Assembly (NCBI RefSeq): GCF_004137795.1
Contig: NZ_NWTM01000001.1
Span: 1-64,000, forward strand
Direction: 5' to 3'
DNA length: 64,000 nucleotides
From: Pectobacterium zantedeschiae
Lineage (GTDB): Bacteria > Pseudomonadota > Gammaproteobacteria > Enterobacterales > Enterobacteriaceae
Shown here: positions 58,897 to 64,000 of the stretch, one piece after another
Position numbering within the stretch: the stretch's first letter is position 1
How the letters are laid out: every line of letters begins with the position of its first letter
Translations under genes and position numbers: made by a program
Notes under the pieces: generated by a model
Seen by the model: only the letters and a program-made list of their open reading frames with translations
Told to the model about the DNA's origin: nothing
Database searches by the model: none

Positions 58897-60018
58897 ATGC
58901 ATAACGCAGCACCCATAACCCGTCGAAAATCAACACGGATTTACGTCGGCAAGGTGCCTGTTGGTGATGGTGCGCCGATTGCGGTGCAATCCATGACCAA
59001 CACCCGAACCACCGACGTTGAAGCAACCGTCAATCAAATCAAAGCGCTGGAACGTGTTGGCGTCGATATCGTCCGCGTTTCCGTGCCGACTATGGAAGCG
59101 GCGGAAGCCTTTAAACTTATCAAACAGCAGGTGAATGTCCCGCTCGTCGCCGACATTCATTTCGACTACCGCATCGCGCTGAAAGTCGCGGAATACGGTG
59201 TCGATTGCCTACGTATCAACCCCGGTAATATTGGTAACGAAGAGCGTATTCGCTCGGTTGTCGACTGTGCGCGTTACAACAATATCCCGATCCGCATTGG
59301 TGTTAACGGCGGTTCGCTGGAAAAAGATTTGCAGGAAAAATACGGCGAACCGACGCCGGAAGCGTTGCTGGAATCGGCGATGCGCCATGTTGATATCCTC
59401 GACCGCCTGAATTTCGATCAGTTTAAAGTCAGCGTTAAAGCCTCGGATGTTTTCCTCGCCGTGCAATCCTATCGCCTGCTGGCTTCACGTATCGATCAGC
59501 CGTTGCACCTTGGTATCACCGAAGCGGGTGGTGCACGTAGCGGTGCGGTGAAGTCGGCTATCGGTCTCGGTCTGCTGCTGTCTGAAGGTATTGGCGACAC
59601 GCTGCGTATCTCGTTGGCGGCCGATCCGGTTGAAGAAGTGAAAGTTGGCTTCGATATCCTGAAGTCACTGCGTATTCGTGCTCGCGGAATCAACTTTATT
59701 GCTTGCCCGACCTGCTCTCGTCAGGAATTTGACGTGATCGGTACGGTGAACGCGCTGGAGCAAAGGCTGGAAGATCTCATCACGCCAATGGACGTTTCGA
59801 TTATCGGTTGCGTGGTGAATGGCCCCGGTGAAGCGCTGGTGTCTACTATTGGTGTCACGGGTGGGCACAATAAGAGCGGCTTCTATGAAGACGGCGTGCG
59901 GCAGAGAGAGCGCTTCGATAACGAACAGATGATCGATCAGTTAGAAGCCAAAATCCGTGCGAAAGCCTCCATGATGGACGAAAATCAGCGTATTACCGTC
60001 AATCTGGTGGATAAGTAA
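58897..60018 (+). CDS. ispG: 4-hydroxy-3-methylbut-2-enyl-diphosphate synthase
   Basis: IspG (373 aa) converts MEcPP to HMBPP in the MEP isoprenoid pathway using a [4Fe-4S] cluster; the ligands are the cysteines in [10 protein letters not shown] and [11 protein letters not shown] and a Glu. The N terminus has the TIM-barrel motifs [19 protein letters not shown] and [13 protein letters not shown] dyad (GTGACGG/CCGTCAC, 60029-60046) follows the stop. 40 bp after rodZ. Confidence 0.97.
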   Translation: MHNAAPITRRKSTRIYVGKVPVGDGAPIAVQSMTNTRTTDVEATVNQIKALERVGVDIVRVSVPTMEAAEAFKLIKQQVNVPLVADIHFDYRIALKVAEYGVDCLRINPGNIGNEERIRSVVDCARYNNIPIRIGVNGGSLEKDLQEKYGEPTPEALLESAMRHVDILDRLNFDQFKVSVKASDVFLAVQSYRLLASRIDQPLHLGITEAGGARSGAVKSAIGLGLLLSEGIGDTLRISLAADPVEEVKVGFDILKSLRIRARGINFIACPTCSRQEFDVIGTVNALEQRLEDLITPMDVSIIGCVVNGPGEALVSTIGVTGGHNKSGFYEDGVRQRERFDNEQMIDQLEAKIRAKASMMDENQRITVNLVDK

Positions 60019-60089
60019 CCCTGACGGCGTGACGGTATTCCGTCACCTGCATCATTCACGATTCCTGAACCCGATGGGGATGCCCCGCA

Positions 60090-60119
60090 TTGAAGATGCG
60101 ACGACAATCCCTTTATAAT
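60090..60119 (+). promoter_or_regulatory. Probable hisS promoter
   Basis: TTGAAG (60090-60095) and a perfect TATAAT (60114-60119) are separated by 18 bp, 37 bp upstream of the hisS start codon. Confidence 0.7.
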
Positions 60120-60155
60120 CGGGTTTATTTTTTGAAAAACGCATAGAGAACTGAC

Positions 60156-61430
60156 GTGGCAAAAAATATTCAAGCCATTCGCGGCATGAACGATTACCTG
60201 CCAGCCGAAACGGCATTGTGGCAGCGTATTGAAAACAGCCTGAAACAGGTGCTCAGTGGCTACGGTTATAATGAAATTCGTTTGCCTATTGTCGAGCAAA
60301 CTCCGCTGTTTAAGCGCGCTATTGGTGAAGTGACCGATGTCGTCGAAAAAGAGATGTATACCTTTGACGATCGCAATGGCGATAGCTTGACGCTGCGCCC
60401 GGAAGGGACGGCAGGCTGTGTCCGCGCCGGTATTGAGCACGGTATTCTCTATAATCAGGAACAGCGGCTCTGGTATGTCGGCCCGATGTTTCGCTACGAG
60501 CGCCCGCAGAAAGGGCGCTATCGCCAGTTTCATCAGTTGGGCTGTGAAGTTTTTGGTCTGCAAGGGCCGGATATTGATGCCGAACTGATCCTGATGACAG
60601 CCCGCTGGTGGCGAGTGCTGGGCATCGCCGATCATGTGAAGCTGGAACTGAACTCGATTGGTTCATTAGACGCGCGTGCCCGCTATCGCGAAGCGTTGGT
60701 CGCGTTCCTCGAACAGCATAAAGATCAGCTCGATGAAGACTGCTTGCGCCGGATGTACACCAATCCGTTGCGCGTTCTGGATACGAAAAATCCACAGATC
60801 CAAGCGTTGCTAAATGACGCGCCGGTGCTGACGGACTACCTAGATGACGAATCGCGTGAACACTTTGAGTCATTGGGTGAACTTTTAACGCAGTCTGGTA
60901 TCCCATATACCGTTAATCCGCGTCTGGTCCGTGGTTTGGATTACTATAACCGCACCGTATTTGAGTGGGTGACGACCAGTCTGGGTGCTCAGGGCACGGT
61001 CTGTGCCGGTGGGCGTTATGATGGTATGGTAGAACAACTGGGCGGACACGCGACACCAGCGGTCGGTTTTGCGATGGGGCTGGAGCGTCTGGTTCTGTTG
61101 GTTCAGTCTGTGAACCCGGATTTCAAAGCACAATCAGGCGTAGATGCTTATCTGATTTCTTCCGGTGCGGGAACGCAGGTTGCCGCAATGCAGTTGGCGG
61201 AGAAATTACGTGATGCGCTGCCGCAGTTGAAATTGATGACCAACTATGGTGGTGGCAACTTTAAGAAACAATTCGCCCGCGCTGATAAATGGGGCGCACG
61301 CGTCGCATTGGTATTAGGCGAAAATGAAGTGGCGGCCGGTCAGGTTGTGGTTAAGAACCTGAGTAATGGCGAGCAGGATACATTGGCACAGGCCGACGTC
61401 GCATCGCGGCTGGCAACGTTACTGGATTGA
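60156..61430 (+). CDS. hisS: Histidyl-tRNA synthetase
   Basis: HisS (424 aa) is a class II synthetase. Motif 2 is visible in [21 protein letters not shown], the histidine-binding loops in [13 protein letters not shown], and motif 3 in [14 protein letters not shown]; the C-terminal anticodon-binding domain includes [16 protein letters not shown]. The start codon is GTG. yfgM follows by 13 bp. Confidence 0.98.
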   Translation: MAKNIQAIRGMNDYLPAETALWQRIENSLKQVLSGYGYNEIRLPIVEQTPLFKRAIGEVTDVVEKEMYTFDDRNGDSLTLRPEGTAGCVRAGIEHGILYNQEQRLWYVGPMFRYERPQKGRYRQFHQLGCEVFGLQGPDIDAELILMTARWWRVLGIADHVKLELNSIGSLDARARYREALVAFLEQHKDQLDEDCLRRMYTNPLRVLDTKNPQIQALLNDAPVLTDYLDDESREHFESLGELLTQSGIPYTVNPRLVRGLDYYNRTVFEWVTTSLGAQGTVCAGGRYDGMVEQLGGHATPAVGFAMGLERLVLLVQSVNPDFKAQSGVDAYLISSGAGTQVAAMQLAEKLRDALPQLKLMTNYGGGNFKKQFARADKWGARVALVLGENEVAAGQVVVKNLSNGEQDTLAQADVASRLATLLD

Positions 61431-61443
61431 GGAGAGAGACACC

Positions 61444-62064
61444 GTGGAAGTCTATACCACAGAGAATGAACAGGTTGATGCACTACGTCGTTTCCTCGCG
61501 GAGAATGGAAAGGCGTTAGTTGTCGGTGTTGTGTTGGGCGTTGGCGCACTGGTTGGCTGGCGTTTCTGGCAAAGTCATCAAAATGACAGCGTGCAGGCGG
61601 CGTCAGCGTCTTATCAGCAGGTGACGGAGCAACTGGCCGAAGGCAAAGCTGAAGCCATTGCTTCAACAGAGAAATTTACCGCTGAGAATAAGAATACCTA
61701 TGGTGCGCTGGCTTCTCTGGAACTGGCTCGTCATTACGTTGATCAGAAAGATTTCGCTAAAGCAGCACAGCAGTTGGTGCAGGCACAGTCGCAAACTAAA
61801 GATGCCGACCTGCTGGCGGTGGTGAATCTGCGTCTGGCGCGGGTTCAGCTACAGGAAAACAAAGCGGATGACGCGCTGAAAACGTTGGATGCCATTAAAC
61901 TGGAAGGCTGGGCGTCACAGGCAGCGGAAGTGCGTGGCGATATTTTGGTGAGCAAAGGTGACAATCAGGCTGCGCGTGATGCGTACAACAAAGGGTTGTC
62001 TTCCAATCCATCGCAGGCACAGCAAGCGTTACTGCGCATGAAACTGAATAACCTGTCCAGCTAA
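61444..62064 (+). CDS. yfgM: YfgM, membrane-anchored periplasmic TPR chaperone partner
   Basis: A 206-residue protein with one N-terminal membrane segment (GKALVVGVVLGVGALVGWRFW, about 23-43) and a periplasmic TPR-like domain. In E. coli YfgM associates with the SecYEG translocon and PpiD and with outer-membrane protein biogenesis. The GTG at 61444 (VEVYTTENEQVDA) with GGAGAGAG upstream gives the family N terminus; the frame runs further upstream inside hisS. Lies between hisS and bamB, as elsewhere. Confidence 0.94.
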   Translation: MEVYTTENEQVDALRRFLAENGKALVVGVVLGVGALVGWRFWQSHQNDSVQAASASYQQVTEQLAEGKAEAIASTEKFTAENKNTYGALASLELARHYVDQKDFAKAAQQLVQAQSQTKDADLLAVVNLRLARVQLQENKADDALKTLDAIKLEGWASQAAEVRGDILVSKGDNQAARDAYNKGLSSNPSQAQQALLRMKLNNLSS

Positions 62065-62074
62065 GAGGAATTCC

Positions 62075-63256
62075 ATGCAATTGCGTAAAACACTGTTGGT
62101 AGGACTGGTTTCTGTTGCCCTGCTGAGCGGATGCTCGCTGTTTAACAGCGAAGAAGATGTTGTCACGATGTCTCCACTGCCGAAAGTGGAAAACCAGTTC
62201 ACGCCAACCAAGGTGTGGAACAGCTCGGTTGGGAGTGGGATTGGTGAGTTTTATTCCAACCTTCACCCGGCATGGCAGGATAATCGCGTTTTTGCTGCCG
62301 ATCGTCGTGGCACCGTGAAAGCCATGGATCTGAGTGATGGCAAAGAGATTTGGCGCGCCGATCTGTCAGAGAAGACCAATTTCTTCTCTCGCAATAATCC
62401 GGCGCTGCTGTCAGGCGGGGTAACGGTTTCTGGTAACCATGTTTATGTCGGCAGCGAAAAGGCGCAGGTCTATGCGCTGAATGCGGAAGATGGTACGCCA
62501 GTGTGGCAGACGAAAGTGGCTGGTGAAGCGCTGTCTCGCCCTGTCGTTAGCGATGGTGTTGTATTGATTCACACCAGCAACGGTATGTTGCAGGCCTTGA
62601 ATGAAGCGGATGGCGCAATTAAGTGGAGCGTTAACCTGGATATGCCGACGCTGTCTCTGCGCGGTGAATCTGCACCGACAACCGCATTTGGTGCGGCGAT
62701 TGTCGGTGGTGACAACGGTCGTGTGAATGCCGTGATGATCAATCAGGGTCAGCTCATCTGGCAACAGCGTATTTCACAGCCGAGCGGCGCAACCGAAATC
62801 GATCGTCTGAACGATGTTGATACAACGCCCGTTGTTGCGGGCGAAGTGGTCTACGCGTTGGGATATAATGGCAACATGACTGCGCTGGATCTACGGTCTG
62901 GTCAGGTTCTGTGGAAGCGTGAACTGGGTTCAGTGCATGATTTCATCATCGATGGAGATCGCATTTATCTGGTCGATCAGGACGATCGCGTTGTTGCATT
63001 GAACACCAACGGTGGCGTGAGCCTGTGGCGTCAAAGCGATCTGCTGCACCGTAACTTAACGGCTCCGGCACTGTATAACGGTTATCTGGTTGTGGGTGAT
63101 ACCGAAGGGTACCTGCACTGGCTGAATACGTCAGATGGTCGTTTCGTGGTACAGCAAAAAGTGGATAGCTCTGGTTTCCTGAGCAAGCCTGTGGTTGCCA
63201 GCGACAAGCTGCTGATTCAGGCGAAAAACGGTGATGTCTACGCGTTCACTCGCTAA
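62075..63256 (+). CDS. bamB: Outer-membrane assembly lipoprotein BamB
   Basis: BamB (393 aa) is part of the BAM complex that folds beta-barrel proteins in the outer membrane. Lipobox LLSGC (Cys at residue 20), then an eight-bladed PQQ-type propeller with repeated A.D..DG...W motifs (MDLSDGKEIWRADL, LNAEDGTPVWQTKV, LDLRSGQVLWKREL). 10 bp after yfgM, followed by a terminator. Confidence 0.97.
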   Translation: MQLRKTLLVGLVSVALLSGCSLFNSEEDVVTMSPLPKVENQFTPTKVWNSSVGSGIGEFYSNLHPAWQDNRVFAADRRGTVKAMDLSDGKEIWRADLSEKTNFFSRNNPALLSGGVTVSGNHVYVGSEKAQVYALNAEDGTPVWQTKVAGEALSRPVVSDGVVLIHTSNGMLQALNEADGAIKWSVNLDMPTLSLRGESAPTTAFGAAIVGGDNGRVNAVMINQGQLIWQQRISQPSGATEIDRLNDVDTTPVVAGEVVYALGYNGNMTALDLRSGQVLWKRELGSVHDFIIDGDRIYLVDQDDRVVALNTNGGVSLWRQSDLLHRNLTAPALYNGYLVVGDTEGYLHWLNTSDGRFVVQQKVDSSGFLSKPVVASDKLLIQAKNGDVYAFTR

Positions 63257-63304
63257 GTAATACCGTATTGATTTGGAGCGCAGCGCTTTTGGATGCGTTC
63301 CCAT

Positions 63305-63342
63305 AACGGCTCCTGACACTATCAGGGGCCGTTTCGTCTTTT
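63305..63342 (+). terminator. Terminator between bamB and der
   Basis: ACGGCTCCTGA - CACTA - TCAGGGGCCGT followed by TTCGTCTTTTT. Confidence 0.85.
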
Positions 63343-63400
63343 TATCGTCAGCGAGTGTTTCGCTGTAACGTATTGAAATATAAGTAATGAGGTTGTAACA

Positions 63401-64000
63401 ATGATACCTGTCGTCGCGCTGGTCGGGCGCCCGAATGTGGGGAAATCCACGCTATTTAACCGCTTAACGCGCACTCGTGATGCATTGGTGGCGGATTTCC
63501 CAGGGCTGACTCGTGACCGCAAGTATGGTCGTGCAGAAGTGGAAGGGCATGAATTTATTATCGTCGATACCGGTGGGATCGATGGTACGGAAGACGGTGT
63601 GGAAACGCGCATGGCCGGTCAATCGCTGGTGGCGATCGAAGAGGCGGACATTGTGCTGTTTATGGTCGATGCTCGCGCGGGATTGATGCCTGCGGATGAA
63701 GGCATTGCCAAGCATCTGCGCAGCCGTAAAAAGACGACGGTGCTGGTCGCGAACAAAACCGATGGCCTTGACCCGGATATGGTTACGGCAGATTTTTACT
63801 CGCTCGGTATGGGCGAAGTCTACGCAATTGCGGCATCTCATGGCCGTGGCGTGACGTCTCTGCTGGAAACGGTTCTGTTGCCGTTTGTACAAGATGAAAT
63901 AGAAGAGCCTGTCGAGTTAACCGAAGAAGAAGAGAACGCGGCTTACTGGGCGGCGTTAGAAGCGGAAGAACAGGCCAGCGAAGAAGAAGCCGAAGACGAT
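63401..64000 (+). CDS. der: Ribosome-assembly GTPase Der (3' end outside window)
   Basis: The first 200 codons of the double-GTPase Der/EngA, needed for 50S subunit maturation. The first G domain is complete: G1 [10 protein letters not shown]2/G3 region with DTGG, and G4 NKTD (ANKTDGLD). An acidic linker ([16 protein letters not shown]...EEEAEDD) begins at about residue 168 and runs to the window edge; the second GTPase domain and KH domain lie beyond. The ATG has GAGG upstream. Confidence 0.96.
   Translation, partial: MIPVVALVGRPNVGKSTLFNRLTRTRDALVADFPGLTRDRKYGRAEVEGHEFIIVDTGGIDGTEDGVETRMAGQSLVAIEEADIVLFMVDARAGLMPADEGIAKHLRSRKKTTVLVANKTDGLDPDMVTADFYSLGMGEVYAIAASHGRGVTSLLETVLLPFVQDEIEEPVELTEEEENAAYWAALEAEEQASEEEAEDD

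Overview
The window is a chromosomal segment of a soft-rot enterobacterium, almost certainly Pectobacterium. The gene order purL-glmY-glrK-qseG-glrR-glnB, hmp/glyA, suhB-trmJ-iscRSUA-hscBA-fdx-iscX-pepB-sseB and ndk-rlmN-(pilW)-rodZ-ispG-hisS-yfgM-bamB-der is the enterobacterial backbone. Plant-pathogen genes interrupt it: pectin methylesterase and pectin acetylesterase, and a very large type I-secreted multi-repeat adhesin. The species cannot be fixed from the sequence alone.

Left end (1-9.9 kb): the 3' part of a giant adhesin gene with ten near-identical 312-bp (104-aa) repeats, then a VWA domain, RTX repeats and a C-terminal type I secretion region. It is followed by a small conserved protein of unknown function, then on the opposite strand by a LapD-like degenerate GGDEF/EAL receptor and a LapG-like periplasmic cysteine protease. 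Together these make a Lap-type system in which c-di-GMP controls whether the adhesin stays on the cell surface.

10-23 kb: murQ, pgpC, tadA, mltF, purL (with a PurR operator), the GlmY small RNA behind a sigma-54 promoter with GlrR sites, the GlrK-QseG-GlrR system that activates GlmY, and glnB. 23-26.4 kb: paeY-pemA, inserted between glnB and hmp and flanked by ERIC repeats. 26.4-30.8 kb: hmp (NsrR box), glyA (PurR box) and an HcaT-like transporter.

30.8-39.5 kb is a metal and sensing block: a DUF1007/NicO pair resembling ZevAB (with a Zur-like palindrome), a Fur-boxed orphan binding protein, a chemoreceptor with an unknown small partner gene, and a complete Fur-boxed siderophore-type ABC transporter whose binding protein is a paralog of the orphan one. 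39.5-49.7 kb: suhB, trmJ, the complete isc Fe-S operon, pepB and sseB. 49.8-54.6 kb: a phospho-alpha-glucoside PTS and GH4 unit whose likely RpiR regulator is separated from it by sseA. 54.9-64 kb: ndk, rlmN, pilW, rodZ, ispG, hisS, yfgM, bamB and the start of der.

Repeats: five ERIC-family elements (one of full 127-bp length, the others deleted or diverged), a second dispersed repeat of about 67 bp in two copies, and a two-unit tandem repeat after glyA. No tRNA, rRNA, CRISPR array, insertion sequence or prophage was seen. The most rewarding places to look are the adhesin/LapDG cluster, the Zur-like site at the ZevAB-like pair, the paralogous binding proteins with a conserved Cys-Cys pair, and the displaced KdgR-like site upstream of paeY.
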